Below are positions 10,956-25,200 of a stretch of DNA of 64,000 bases, one piece after another. The stretch spans positions 10,530,839 to 10,594,838 of the forward strand of contig CM049316.1 of assembly GCA_026874595.1 (NCBI GenBank), written 5' to 3'. A program made the position numbers and the translations under genes. Positions within the stretch are counted from its first letter, which is position 1. Each line of letters opens with the position of its first letter. This DNA comes from Sipunculus nudus (taxonomy: Eukaryota > Annelida > Sipuncula > Golfingiida > Sipunculidae). The notes beneath the pieces are model-generated. The model was given only the letters and a program-made list of their open reading frames with translations, did no database searches and was not told where the DNA came from.

Positions 10956-13900
10956 CATTACCCAGAACTGGCCAGACATATTCTCGCGAATTGGCATGCC
11001 TGGGCTGTACGCTGAAAATGAGATTTATTTTTGATTGACCCCTTTTACTCCAGCTGTGTACACCACTCTGTGTTTGTACACTAAAATTTTCATTTGATTT
11101 CATAATATGGCAAGTAAAAGTAATTAAGGATAATGGATAATAAAAAAAGCTAACGGCGGAATCATGTATGGTGAATATAATAACAATCAGGGAGATATAA
11201 AGAGCAGGTGATTTGGGTTAGTTGGCAAAAATAGGAGAAATTATCAATGCCCACAGCACAAATTGAAGAACAGGGAACACGTTTGTTTGTTACAGTTACT
11301 TGATGATAATGTGATATCTGACACAGTCAGGGTCCGAGGCATGACGACACAAGCAACAAGTGACCCATGGGTCATGACGCTCAGCTGACTGGGAAGAGAT
11401 TTGCAAAAGGAAACTTTATCATCTGAATGGCAGTATATACCCTTGGGGTATTTTGGAGCCATACAGCTTAATGGATATGGGTAACAGAGACCTAATTTCA
11501 GTTTTCCATGGAGATTTTTCATGGGGATCCCTGTGTGTAAAGAATGAAAATTCTAGGTCCAGTTGTTATGATTCGTGCCCTGTTAACAGGTGTTCATATC
11601 TATAAAGGTCTCAAAAATAGAGAAAAAAAAAATCGAAAAAAAGCCCGAACAAATACATATGGTGCACCAGGCTGCAGAAACTGATGAAACACGCCATGAT
11701 CAATATCCATGCAAACAATTATGGTGATCTCTGCATTAGTTGTTCAGATACTTCAGCTTTTGTATCAAATTTTCCATTATTCTGAGCTGTACTTTGGAGT
11801 GCCATATCTCAAAGAATATGGGTAACAGAGACCTAATTTCAGGTTTCCCTGGAGACTTTTCATGGGTCTCCCTGTGTGTCAAGAATGAAGATTCTAGGTC
11901 TAGTCGTTACAATTTGAACCCTGTTGACAGATAACTACATCCATCCTTAAAGGTCTCAAAAAAAGAGAAAAAAAAAATGTAAAAAAAAATTGAAAAATAC
12001 AGGAGGCGCTACCAGTCTGCAGAAACTGATGAAACATCTCATGATCAATATGTATGCCAAAAATCATGACCATCAGTGATGTAGTTAATCAGATATTGAA
12101 GTTTTTCAATGAAATTTTTTACTTTTCTCGGGGGTTCTTTGGGGCCCCATAGCTCAAAGGATATGGGTAACAGAGATCTGATTTCTGGTTTCCATGGAGA
12201 CCTTTCATAGGTCTCTCAGAATGTCAAAAATGAAGATTCTAGGTCCAGTCTTAACGATGGTATGATGTTCACATTTTTAAAGGTCTCAAAAATAGAGAAA
12301 ACAATTCGTAAAAAATCGAAAAATACAGATGGCGCCACCAGTCTAAAGAAACTAATGAAACATCTCATGATCAATATGTATGTCAAAAATCATGACCATC
12401 AGTGATGTAGCTAATGACATATTGAAGTTTTTGTATGAAATTTTTCACTATTCTAGGGGGGGGGGGGGTACTTTGGGGCCCCATAGCTCGAAGGATATGG
12501 GTAACAGAGACCTAATTTCTGGTTTCCATGGAGACTTTGTATAGGTCTCTCAGAATGTCAAGAATGAAGATTCTAGGTCCAGTCTTTACGATTTGTGCCC
12601 TGTTAACAGATGTCCACATTTTTAAAGGTCTCAAAAATAGAGAAAAAAAATCGTAAAAAAATTGTTCTGGGAGGTACTTTGGGGCCCCATAGCTCGAAGG
12701 ATATGGGTAACAGAGACCTAATTTCTGGTTTCCAAGGAGATTTTTCATGAACCTCTCAGAATGTCAAGTTACAAGATTCTAGGTACAGCGGTTACGATTT
12801 GTGCCTGGTTAACGGACAGACAGACGGACGGACAGACGGACAGACAGACGGACGACGGACAAAGAGTGTTCGCTAAAGCTCAGCATGACTGAAAGTCAGC
12901 TGAGCTAAAAAAAAAAAGGGTTGACATCAGACAAGGAAACTGTGCGGCTTGTTGACAGCGGGCGCTGTGAGACACCGCTGCTCTAAGCCAATCTATGCTT
13001 GGCTGAGGGCCATAATAGAGCAGGGTACCAGTCTTGACACGTGCGTGGTTAACCGGAAGTGACGTGGGCCCGGCTTGCCAGTGCCGCCGCCCTGGTGGAC
13101 GTAATGGAACTAAGAATCTTAGAGTTCCACATTGAATGAAATTAAAGTCATTATTCTGAATATGCACAGTAGATAACTTGTCATTTGGTCTGGTCCCATT
13201 TTAACCTTCCCATTAGGACGTTTCTAGATGAGATGAATCTGAGTTGGACGCTCTTATATATTCTGCTTAATATATTCTTAGGCCATATCCGCACTTATTT
13301 TGCACTTAAACCGGATTATGTTTACGTTTTGACTACATATTTAAAAAAAAAATCCCCCCCCCCCCCCACAATGTGGTTAGGGTGTCCCCTTTTCACATCC
13401 TTCCCCTCAAGGGCTTTATTCTTTCTCACTTCATGACATTCATAAACGGGATCATTATTTCCTAGAAGTCTTCTCTGTAGTTTATACAGCTGAAAAAAAA
13501 AGATATTTAAGTGAGTTTGTTTGTGTGAAATAGAAACTTTTTTGTCATACGGGAGTTGTTTGGAGTTCAGATTGGGCCATTCTTATACATCTGATGTACA
13601 CATGATCTTTTGATCTGTTATGATTCTTATTTAAACATTTTAATTTATGTTTTTGTTTATTTTGTTAATAGGCCTTTGCATAACCAAGCGCTTATTCTTT
13701 TATATATATTTCTTCTTCGTCTTCTTCTCCATAACTTCATAATCATCATTATTATCAACATCCCCATCATCATTTACTTCTTCTCCCCCCCCCCTCTCTC
13801 TCTCTCTCTCTCTATCTATCTCTCTAAAAATTTGCTTCTATTTCTCTATCATCACTGACAACTTAAACTGATCTTAAGTGTTTTATGTACATTTTAATAC

Positions 13901-14801
13901 ACATGTTTATGGGCTCACATAGCACCGGCCATTTAATCAAACTGCAGATGTCCTCATCATCAGATCATCTGATGATCTTTCTTTTCTCTTTTTTACATTA
14001 TTAAAATACATTATACTTTATAATGATCCATATTTGTGACTGATCGTTAGTGATTTATACGTATTAGAGTATTTATTTTCAGGGGCTCACTGGATCATCA
14101 CCATCGTGAAAGCATTGGCCCAACTTGATAAACTGGACAAATTTGAACAAGAAGGACTGATGGATGCTAAAGGTGGACCTTACGAAATAGTGAGCGTCTA
14201 TGAACATCTCTCTAAAAAAGTCGGCCCCCGATTGGCACACACCCATCTCAGGCCATCACTACTGCCAGAGGAGCTGAAAACCCGAGGCAAAGTGATTCAC
14301 GTGATGAGGAACCCGCTTGACGTGGCCGTGTCATATTATCACTTCCACACTATGTGCTTGGATCTTGGATGCTACCAGGGAACTTGGGAACAGATTTTCG
14401 AGTTCTTCATCGCAGGCCAGGTAGCCTGGGGCGGATGGTCGGAGTTCATCGCTGATTGGCTGACAACGCCACACGGGTTTGATGTCATGAATATTCATTA
14501 TGAAGACATGATATCAAATCCCTTCGAAGGCGTACGGTGTATTTCTAGGTTTCTAGGTTATGAGGCGACTAATGCTCAAATCAATGAAATTGTTCGTATC
14601 ACCAGCTTCAGCAACATGCGGCAGAATCCCAATCTCAGCTGGGACGATACGGATATCTTCAGGCCAGAAATATGTCGATTTATGAGGGAAGGTAAAGTTG
14701 GAAACTGGAAGAAATATTTCACCAAGGAACAGAGGGAGAGAACTGATAAAGAGTACCAAGAGCTGGTCAAGAAAACAGGAACAACGTTCACTTTTGAGTG
14801 A
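10638..14801 (+). CDS. Cytosolic sulfotransferase (SULT family), two exons
   Basis: Exons: 10638-10806 and 14083-14801 (join, 295 aa), with intron 10807-14082 (GT-AG, phase 1). The enzyme transfers sulfate from PAPS to hydroxyl or amino groups of small molecules such as phenols, steroids or amines in the cytosol. The 5'-phosphosulfate loop GYPKSG (residues 52-57) is split across the two exons, followed by AHW. The catalytic histidine lies in HTHL (His111). The 3'-phosphate signature RNPLDVAVSYYHF (132-144) carries the Arg and Ser that bind PAPS. The C-terminal loop REGKVGNWKKYFT (258-270) completes the PAPS site. The length equals the usual 290-300 aa, and all key residues are present. The start ATG has A at -3 and G at +4 (aaaaATGg); a nearby ATG at 10631 is out of frame. 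Having only two coding exons is fewer than vertebrate SULT genes. The substrate and subfamily cannot be told from sequence alone. Confidence 0.94.
10886..10952. repeat. Compound (TA)n(TG)n microsatellite in sulfotransferase intron
   Basis: About 30 bases of TA repeat pass directly into about 36 bases of TG repeat, roughly 80 bases after the splice donor of exon 1. Confidence 0.95.
11379..12905. mobile_element. Intron repeat element with about 340-bp internal tandem units
   Basis: The phrase ATGGGTAACAGAGACCTA recurs (with small changes) near 11476, 11818, 12161, 12497 and 12701. This gives a unit of about 340 bp that includes AGAATGAAGATTCTAGGTC and AAAGGTCTCAAAAA blocks; the last unit is shortened to about 205 bp. 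The array is bracketed by GCTCAGCTGACT (11379-11390) and its inverted copy AGTCAGCTGAGC (12894-12905). Just before the right end is a GGACAGACGGACA-type simple array (12815-12860). The inverted termini suggest one non-autonomous mobile element carrying internal repeats. The left-end block GTGACCCATGGGTCATGACG also occurs in the opposite orientation near 45640. Confidence 0.6.
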
Positions 14802-16170
14802 GGTTATGTTATGCCGGTCCTTGTATGAGAGGGACAATCAAAAGGAGCACTGACAGAACTCGAAGCAACTCCAAGCTATCGATCTTGAATGAGAATGTAC
14901 GTTCTTTCTCATGCCAGTTTAATTCTAAGTAAATCAACTCTGTTTTGCATACTTTATGACTGATCGTTCAATAAGTAAAAACAAAAATCAAACATGTCAA
15001 GGGAGCTTCAATGTTATATTTGTGCAAATATTATTGGCCATGCTGTGTTAAATTTGCACAATTCCTGAAACTCAACACAAGATTAATAACTACCTTTCTC
15101 TGATAGCTGGCGCGATATAGTGCTTTGCCTGCTGTAAGTACGCATTGCCTACTTCTGTTAAAGTGACTACAAAACATGTTGAATTAACATGAAAAAAATG
15201 TCTTCTCTTTGAATAAAACGTCTGCCAAAATACCGCCGTGAATTCGTTGGCTTACACCTGTCCACGAGTCATAGAAAAGAGGACAGGTAGCGATCACTGA
15301 CACCAACATTAACATAACGCAAACGCCACCTGCGTTTTTCAGTTTTCTTTTCAGGTTTACATCCGGTGTTTCACAACTTTCACGTTCGTGTTTGGACAAC
15401 TTATTACTTTTTTTTTTTGGATTTGTCGCGCATGCGTAAAATCGGACCTCCGGCTACGCAACCTTATTACGGTAAACAGACACACGTGGACCGTGTTAAC
15501 TCACCCGCAGAAGCAGCTGAAGGGGAGGTACTGTGAAAGTGTGCTAGGATGGTTTTCTTTGAAATTTTTGTATAATGCAAAACTGAACTGACAGTATGAA
15601 AGAATAGGTAAATTAATGCTCCTGATTATGTCCTTTTAAATGTGTCAATAGTTCTAGAATGAAGAGCGGACGGTTTGCAGTGGACGATGTAACATCGCAC
15701 AGATGAAGTAAAAGACTATCAAACATCCGCTGGTATAGAACAAGCCGGATTTTCTTACATCTTCAAATGATTCAGGAGAAAAACATTTACTTAACCAAAA
15801 GGGTTAAAAAAGAATTCTGTCATGTGCATAGATTAGAAGTCCGTCCATAGCACTCTCTATTTATAAAATGAAATAATCGACAGATTTTGAGGACGTAACT
15901 GACACGTTTTGGATCCACGTTCTGACTTTGTATCGAGTGTAATGTTTGAACATAACAAACAATCTAAGGCAGCTAAAATAGCTTACCCGGTCAAAAGTAT
16001 AGATTATGCATATAAAACTGTCAATGTTATTTTGCCTAATAATTTTGACAGGAATATTTACAAGCTAAGCAGCCGTAAATTAATCGTTGTATTTCACAAT
16101 AGGAATATGATTCTTAGGTGTAAAAAAAGCCACTAGGTGACCTCACATAGAACATACCAGTCAACGAATG
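14802..16170. other. Sulfotransferase 3' flank and intergenic DNA
   Basis: A candidate polyadenylation signal AATAAA lies at 15212-15217, about 410 nt after the stop. A 75-codon ORF at 15909-16136 is of unknown nature; it lies just upstream of a LINE fragment and may be part of it, but I recognise no domain. Nothing else is supported. Confidence 0.4.
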
Positions 16171-16588
16171 TGGAGTAGAATTAACGTTCTAAAGGCTTTG
16201 TGCTATAAGAAGGACGGACATAAACAGGAGAGAGCTAAGCACCTTAATTTAAACAATGAATCTGCCCTATAGGCATATATACGGATCCATAGCTTTCTTA
16301 GGTGCACCTAAGACACACTTATATAAACTAGAAGTTCAACAAAACAAAGCCCTCAGACCAGCCTTCAGACTTAGTAGGTTCACTAAAAGATCAGAACTAC
16401 GAGCACGCACAAACACACCGACTGTTAAAGATTACATGAAAGAACAATCCGTCAGCACTTACAACAGGATAAAACATATACACTCAATACAAATCTTAAC
16501 AAACGACCACAGGCATACAAAAACCAAAAAAAAATCGTTTTTTTCTCTAGATATATCCTACCAAATCCTATGTAGAAACAGACTGTAA
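16171..16588 (+). pseudogene. LINE reverse transcriptase C-terminal fragment (frameshifted)
   Basis: From 16171 the frame reads W-S-R-I-N-V-L-K-A-L followed by KKDGHKQERAKHLNLNN. After a frameshift near 16256 it continues in another frame with YGSIAFLGAPKTHLYKLE, then VQQNKALRPAFRLSRFT. The layout (a WSxRIxxLKAL thumb segment, then YGSxxF, then KLxxxQNKALR) is the familiar end of non-LTR retrotransposon reverse transcriptases. Only the tail is present, as expected for a 5'-truncated copy, and it is broken by the frameshift and a stop. The LINE clade is not determined. Confidence 0.7.
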
Positions 16589-16599
16589 CATTACATCCA

Positions 16600-18458
16600 C
16601 TAAGTAAGCGGCCTTGTTAAGTCAGCTTAATCTTACCTTACATCCATGGCTTAAAGGGACATAATCAGGAGCAATATTCTGCCTACTCTTCCACACAAAC
16701 AGTTCAGTTTTACTTTATACAAAAGTTTACCAGCAAAAACATCCCAGCACAGAGGCTCAGTGCCTCGCATACGGTGGTTTCGCACCTTAATTGTTATGGC
16801 TCTGCGTGTTGATAAACGCAGACCACGTGTATTTGTTTACCAAAACTATCCCACGTGACCTGAGGTCCCATTGTCATCTGCAACACGTGAAGTTGCAGGC
16901 AGCAGGAACATGTATTTCATTTTTTGGGCTAAGAAGTCAGAGAATCTCAGAATTCACGCGTGTTGTGGCCCGGCGATGCATGCGCTATGTTTATGTTTAC
17001 AACTGTGATCGCGCACGGTGCACTGTTTTTAAAACTCGTTTACCGGAGTAAGCGAACGGTTTCAGGGCAAAAGTTTGGCAGGCACCAATTCATTTTAAAG
17101 GGAAGAGCCTATTTTTCGTGTTAATTAAACATGCTTTATGGGTGATTGGGCCCCGTTAACTCAAGTTAGGATGAGTAAGTTGGAAGTTCTGCACCTCGTA
17201 ACCATTTAACATTACTTCTTTTTAGCATATCCTGTAACTTGGGTTTTTACCCGAGACGCTTCGGTATAATCTTGCTCTTTTAGCATATCCTGGCACTTAT
17301 CTCAAAGCTATACAGTTTTATTATTCAGTTAATTTACATCTGCTCTTTCTCTCTCTCTCATACACACACACGAGCCGTAAAATTTTGAATCCGAAAAAAA
17401 AAATCTTTTTTTGGTGGTCGAGGAACAGCTTTATGTAACGTGCATGGTCTCCCGAAACCTGTTTGACCCATTTCAGCAAACACCCTGTACGAGAACACTT
17501 GGAATACTAAACGGACGAATATGAATCGATAATTATGTCTTAACATTATGAATATTTATGAAAGTAAACATACATGTACCAGAATACATATATAGAAAAA
17601 TAACCCAAGCAAATGATATATTTTAGCACTCATTAAGCCAAAATGAATCGGGATGATATTCATGGCTTTTTAAACCCGAATGGGTCAACAGGAGACATGT
17701 CTCGTCATACAACACCTACATTCGTTTTCACTTTAGGTAAGGGTTGACCGAACCTTATGTTTCTATGTTTATCCCTATCAAGTCAGGGTGAATAATCCCC
17801 AGCGGGCGTTACACCATGCATTAGTAACATACAAGGCAAATTTTGAATTTATCAAATGTATTAATATAAACACAAATAGGAAATTACATGTACATGTATT
17901 CGAATTGTAGTACATATATATATATATATATATAGTTGTGTTTTTATCATGTTATTGTTAATAAGACCACCCTTGGGACTGGCCAAAAGTGGTCTTTATA
18001 TTTATAGGTGGTCTTATTAGACAGGTCAGTTATAGCCAACGTGAATGCGTTCTGTTCAGTCAAGGGTGGTCTTCATAGATAGGTGGACTTTTCAGGAAAG
18101 ACTGAAAGACCGCCCCCTGAAAAGACCACCTGCAGCCGTTGACGGTTACACCCAAGATCTGAAGAACAATTCGGGCTGCATGTCGGTCCTTAATTGAATG
18201 ATTGCTGCAGGTCTAATGGTCGTCAAACTACCTTATTTCTGCTTTAAAAAACATGAGTTTTACCTCCAATGATCTAAACATATAAGGAATCCCCAGAATT
18301 TTTCTCTATGTTATTCACTATTTATAAATAAAGGTTTTGTTGTTGGTCTGAAGATTTTAAAATTTAAGGCAAAATTGCCTCTTGCAATAAGTACGGTATG
18401 CATTTAACAATAATATTATCTTAAAAAGCATTACAAAATGTCTCTAGGCTTTTATTAT

Positions 18459-18491
<33 letters not shown>

Positions 18492-21400
18492 ATATATATA
18501 TATATATGTGTTTGTGTGTGTTTGTGTTTGTATGTTTGAATAACCGTACTTAAGAGGACGCGATATTGACTGCACACCAAACGCACGAGGACTTTTTCTT
18601 CTTGTGAGGAATTGCACACTGGTCCTCGCAAACGAAAAGCTGTCGAAGTATTTCTTAAACATTTAAAAAAGCCGGGAAAACTATGCTGGGGAAGTTTCTT
18701 GCAAGTCCTCAGAAAGAACGTTTTGCTTGAAATTTGTTGTGTGTATGTGACAGCGCCATCTGTTGAAAGCTTTGCAAGATGGCTAGAAAAGTGTGTGTGT
18801 GTGTGTAAGCCGGGTGCTTCAAACCTGTTAAGCGGTATCAGATCTTTAGATCGTGAGGTGTTAGAATTAGAACCTTATATTACCATCGGTTCCAGAAGTA
18901 AACAGACAACCCAAAAAAAATTGTTAGATTTTCTTATCTGCATGATAGGTACACCCTGTTATCTGTCAAGAAAAACTGTGAGCAGCTTGGTTCTAAAGTT
19001 TATAATTACATAAACGTTTGACATGATAAAAATAATCTTTCCATCAAGTGTAAATATATATGTAAATATATGTTTATCGTTTGTATTTTTTTTACTTTAC
19101 ATTTCTTGTATCGAGAGAGCATGTTACATCAGTATATTGTTACATTATTCATTGATTTCTTTCTAATTGTATTGCTTGTGTCTTGTTTCATTTTGGTGAA
19201 GATTATGAATTTTTCATAGAATTACAATATTAATCTAAACATATTATATCTTCAAATACTTTATGTACTTTTACTTGTACCGTGATGTCTTATATAATGT
19301 TGTGTTTAAATATATATCTACAGGAAAGCATGCACATATAAGCCTGATTGGCTACTTTTGTAATTCGGTTATAAATAAATATGTTTAAACCAAGTGTGCT
19401 TAATATGCTGATTAGCAGGTCTTCTCTATGACACGAAGACATGACATAAACTGAAAGTCCTCGCAGCTTGTCCTCGCAAGTAACCCGCTTTCTTTTTAAA
19501 AAAAAAATTGTGCGAGGAAACATGCGTACCCTAAGTGTTTAGGATCTCAATAGCTCTTCTTGCTAACTCTATCAGAACTGTTACTATAGTGTGAAAACAA
19601 GGTAATCTCTCTTGTACGCATATACGCGTATGTGTGTGTGTGATTTTAATGTCAACTGTCAAGTGTGTGTGTGGGTGGGGGCTTATGACCCAAAGACTAA
19701 TTGAAGTCCAAGAAACAGGTAGTAATGTGGTTACCTGGATACTCTGGCTTGCACTAATTGAATGTCAATGAACAGGGCCCAGCACTAAAGGCCCGTTACC
19801 GAAGTTCACAGTCCCAGATATCATCAAGTCTACAGTCAATTTTTCAGCAATTTAAGAATGTGGGGGTTCTCTTTGGATTTATACGTTTGTTTACACCTCA
19901 CGAGGGGTTGACAAGTCCAGAGAAATGCTACCTTTCTTAATGATTAACATATTGTCAGGAACACATTTTTGTGACAAGGTGGTTATCACAATGACCTTGT
20001 CGTCCACACATTTTTTTTAAATTGAACATTTTATTATTTTAGATATGTAATCCTTGGCTACACACCCGCCAAAACAACACGGTTGATATGAATGTCACAA
20101 ATTCTCATAATGAATTACATCATTTGTTTTATAAAAAACATCTGCACATATGTGCACATATACTTGTCAGGATCACAGGAAGAAACACCGCGTGGTCTTT
20201 CTTTTGATGCCACCGATTAGTGATCACTCTTTATACGCTCGTCTGGCCGTTACAGAGCAACAAATCGTTATCGCTTGACCTAGAAACCTTTTACTTAATA
20301 TCTAGGTATAGCCTATATGTCCTTGTTATAGGTCCTCGCATACCAACAATTAGGTCACTATGAGTCACGCGTATATGTTTTAGCACTATGAAAATCGGAT
20401 TTTTTTTTCAGTGTTCTGGGCTGCAAAACAACAAGTTTGCACTCAAACAAAAAAAATGAAACATGTGCATCATGTGCACATATATCATCAATTGTTAAAA
20501 TGTAAAAACTGAAGAAAATTGTCCCAGCCAGTTCTTCACAAAACCGAAATTTAAACATTTTGGGCTGTTGATGTATGAAATTTCTAACGCAATATCTCTG
20601 GAATTCAGTAAGCTTATTGATCATTTATAGCCCTGATGCATACCTTAAACTCATTTTTTAAATGTTTTGAAATTTGGTAAGCTTGATAAACATAGGTTTG
20701 CAAAACTTTTAGTGTCATTTACATTTCTCAGTTTTTTTAAGCATTTTCTTCGAGTACCGCGAGCTTGTTTGTATAAAGTACTTCGAAGCGTTAGTGGTCT
20801 GGGCTGCAAATAAAAAATTTGCACTCACCATTTGAAATTTGAAGAAAACCCATTCAATAATTTCTGCATAACTTCCCTAGACACAATTGTAAATATATTA
20901 AAATAACAGCATTCTATGTTGATAGAACATCTTAGTGTCAGAGATAAGATGAGCGTCATGACACCTAGGTCACATGCTTATCGATATTGTTTTAATAATG
21001 CAATTTAAAAAAATGAAATCAACCTTGTTACATAAACACCTTGTATTTCCTTGACCATCTACCAGAATGAGTATCCTGAATGCTTGTATCATGGTTACCG
21101 AGCAAAGATATTCAAACTGAAAGTAATGTCCCGGGGGTTTTCGCCAAGTTTCTCCTTATTCAAACCAGCATTACCCTGCTCTCATTCGCCATTTAAATAG
21201 GTAAAATATGTAATGCGTAGCAGGAGAAAAGTTTACACACAGCTATAAAATGTCAATAATCAATTCTTGTCACATTAATTGCATTGACTTTTAGAGCCAA
21301 TATCTCCCAAGAAAAACTCATTTTACCATTTCCATCTATATAACACGAAACAAAAGGCTACCCTGCTTTATGTACTATTTACACCTTTATTTTAACAAGG

Positions 21401-22211
21401 TGCATTAACAGAAATGTCCACGTTAGGTGCATGCAAACAGAGAATAATCTATTGAAACGAGAACCGTGTCTAGGTTTGTAGAAAAAGTCATTTAAAGACA
21501 CACAAAATTGCAGGTAAAAATAAGATGCATAAAAATAGTTAAAGCAGGTCAGTGTGAGTATATATGAATTATCAGGAGTAAAGTTTGTATTCGAACATTC
21601 AAATGTGTGACATCTACAAAAGGAAAATCTTGATACAAAATATGCTAAGACCATATAACCCTGTACTGAAGATTATAATATCATAATATACATAAACGCA
21701 AATGTACACGTTTACCAATACTATATAGACATCATATTACCTGCTTGATAATACACGTAGACCTATCACATCATCTGAGAAAACGGTTAATGTTAAGCGA
21801 TATCAGGAGATATATGCTGCAAATATGTAAATAAAATACCGCATTGAGACATCCTGTATCGAGGAATGTGACTACAAGTTCGTCTTAGTCTAATCTAGTT
21901 TATCCAATCAGCTTAGTCTGTACTAATTAAATAATATATTGATAAGTTGTATATACAAACTCAAGAACAACCATTAAGTTTTCAACCTTTAATTAAAAGC
22001 TCCCTGTCTCTGATGACTTTGGGTCCCTTAAATTGGCTTTCAAATGCTTCATAGTTGAATTCTTTATATACCTCTCATTTCATTCTAACGGGGAGCACCT
22101 GGCTGCAAGGTTGCGCTGTTCTTTAAATTTCTTTGAAATATTCCCTGGGATAGGTGATGAATATGAAAACCATTTACGGATGAGGCCAAATCTAACAAAC
22201 ATAACAACAAA
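16600..22211. other. Intergenic DNA between LINE fragment and HECT gene A
   Basis: I find no supported gene in these 5.6 kb. The ORFs present (for example 133 codons at 18612-19013) show no domain I recognise and overlap simple repeats. Short (TA)n tracts lie at 17912-17934 and 18471-18509. A candidate polyadenylation signal for the minus-strand HECT gene (TTTATT on plus) is at 21386-21391, which would give a 3' UTR of about 0.8 kb. Confidence 0.4.
17962..18135. repeat. Degenerate GGTGGTCTT repeat patch
   Basis: GGTGGTCTT or its complement AAGACCACC occurs several times (for example TAAGACCACCCTTGG, ATAGGTGGTCTTATTAG, AGGGTGGTCTTCATAG, AAAGACCACCTGCAG) in both orientations within about 170 bp. 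This suggests a small foldback-like interspersed repeat. Confidence 0.6.
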
Positions 22212-25200
22212 TTAAAATGTTCCAAAGCCCGGGGAACATTTGATGGCTTCATTAACAGCATCAGCAAACTCTTTCTGTTCCAGCCCTCGCGGGAGGGATA
22301 TCTCCATGCTGCAGGTCGAACAAAAGGGGTACCGGCCTTCCGCTTCCGGGTCATGGAAATGGATCTTTATTGGTCGACTAAACCCGCCAGGTGGCACTTC
22401 AGTCGAACCAGTAAGAAACTGAAGAAATTCTTGGAGGGTCACCGGATGCCTCCCATCTGTCAATAAAATATTTGTTCATTATTTATCAACCCAATGACTG
22501 TGGAAAAGATTTCACAGGCCGAAACCATATAGATCCTTATTGTATGGATTCTATTTTTCTGGCTGCGTGTGTACGCGCATGTGCGTGCATAATTGCGTAG
22601 GGATTCCATGGTTATAATAAATTTTTCGGGGACAAAAAGTTAAGCACTCTACCTTTGAAACTGACAAATTTATCAAGAATGAAGAGGAACAGGTTGAACT
22701 AGTATACAATATCCAGTGAATCTGGCCTGTTTAACTGCCTTTTTCTATTCGTTTTTATACGCATGAAAAAGCCAAGTCCTTCTTTAGGCTTATACTCTTT
22801 AAATTGACTCCATTTTACGACCTTTCGTTTCTTTTAATTGTATTGATTGCTATATTACCTATTTCTATAATGTTAGGGAAAACGTTTAAATAATTACAAA
22901 TTCTTAAATATGAGAATTTACGGACGATATGTGTACGATATATATACAGACGATATATTTCGGTACCATACTATACCTTCCACTTCAATCAGGTAATCTC
23001 TGAGTGACTGGATCGTGCACATGTCGGCAAAAGGTATTTCTGATAAGCTAAAGTTGGTCAGTTCCAGAAGTTTAGTAGCTGTAAGGCAAGTTCGTGGATA
23101 GACGAAAAACGCCTGCCCGGGCTCCGGATAATCCCTCAAAATGTCCAATAAACCAAGTCGATCAAGACCTTTAGAGAATTGATCAGCAGAGGCCATCACT
23201 CTACAGGTATAGAATAGGTTAAAGATCACCACCACCAGAATAATTCAGGAATGCCATGAGAGAATTATTATCATATTTTAGTAATTATTAAACCTTTCAT
23301 TTTCTTGAAGGGGCTGCACCTACATTTTTGCTATTCATATAAGTCTACTTTATAAACTTATCATAGGTACCTAAAAATGTATTCATTATTAATTAAAGTG
23401 AAACCGCTATTGCAACTCAGCGTCATTTTGTGTTCATTTAGTGAAACACATAAGGTTTAAGTACGTCAGTAAAAATGGATAATTCTTTGTTTATTATTAT
23501 ACATTTGAGTGGCATGCCAACGAGAATACATAAAGTTTCAACGCAGTGAGTTAAGATACGATGTAAGCCAACGTTTAGTTAATAAAAAGGATAGATATTT
23601 GAAACTTCTAAATCGTTTAACAATTGAAAACTAGATGGCGCTGGGAAGAAAAAGCCGAAGTTATCGCAAATTATTATCATGTTCAAAATGCCCCATTATA
23701 TTAGTATTTATTATGATCATTAGTCGCAGTAGCAGTAGAAGTCGTAGTATCAGTATTGAAATAAGTACTATTATTTTATTTACGAGAAAGGACTTACACA
23801 TACAACACATATACGTACGTAAGGACAATTACAGACCTTGTAACAATTGATTAAGACGCTTGACCAATATAAGCATAAAAGAGCGAAAGAAAATTGTTAT
23901 GGTGTATTGGGAAAGAACAATATTGTGGTGAATTTGGTAAGAACACTACTGTGTTGTATTGGGAAAGAATACTACTGTGTTGTATTGGGAAAGAACACTG
24001 CTGTGATGAATTAGGAAAGAACATAGCTGTGTTGTATTGGGAAAGAACACTGCTTTATTATATTGTGAAAGAACACTTTTGTGGTGTATTGGGGAAGAAC
24101 AGTGACTGTGTTGTGGTGTATTGTGAAAGAACAGTGTTGTGTTATATTGTGAAAGAACAGACCTTTTGTGTATTGGGAAAGAATTCTATACCTGTTATAC
24201 ACGTAGTGCTGTACGATTTTATTGCACACCTCATCCCGATCTTTAATCTTAAGTGTTGCTGGTTGTACACCACACCAGCACAACCAGTCAAACAGGTCTG
24301 AACAAACCTGTTGTAGCTCAGCTGATGTCTTGCAGCTTGCTAGCTGTGATGTTTAAGCATGACCGATTGAGTCTTTAATAAACGTGAATGCATAAGCACA
24401 TAAATGTAACAAAAAAAAATGTTTTAATTTGTTAAACGTTTCGACAACTGTATCTACAAATCATCTAATGCTTAGAAGTCGAAAGACTTTACATATTTAG
24501 CCCTATCGTTGTTATCTTAGGGCAATAATAATTCAATGTTAGCGAATAATTGTTAATAACTATTTAATTAGCAATTAATAATGAAATATCTCTACAAGAC
24601 CTACAAACCACTTTTTCACGAATTATTTAATAAATATATAATTTTACTTAACTAGCGATGTAAATAAATTTATACCCTCCGAACTTTTTCTTGTTCGTCG
24701 AAATCTGGAATGTCTGATATGTACGTATCAGGATACTTTGTCCCCAACATCCTGGCATAAACGTACGGATTCAGACATTGTAGCCCAATACCAGTGTGTA
24801 AAACGGCCCAGGCCACCATCACCCCGGCCCAGTAGTATTCATCCGCCTGTATCTTCTCAAGATCATAGGTGAAGGTCACTTTCTTTTCAGGGCCCTCAAA
24901 GATCCCGGAAGTTTGAATTTCCTGAATAAGTGAACTATACGCGGGAAAATATCAAATGTAACACTAACAAATGACACTTAATTTATTCAAGGAAATAAAT
25001 TAGACAATATCCATAACTTTCGTGGGGCTATTTTTATCGGTTGTTCACGTACAGAATTCAGGCCAGACAGTCTATTACATCTTTATCGTTCTTTATGCAA
25101 TAAAGTTAACATAAAATTAATGTTTATGGTTAAACTGATCAACATGAACTGTATGTGTTCCGACAAGAGTTGGTCACAAAGCACTCCTCAGTGTTCATAT

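Noticed and set aside
18612..19013. 133-codon ORF with a possible CARD-like basic start
   Set aside because: The resemblance is weak and the ORF runs through a GT microsatellite; not supported.
23894..24301. 135-codon ORF with Cys-rich repeats
   Set aside because: It is the translation of the 26-bp minisatellite and lies antisense over a HECT-A exon.
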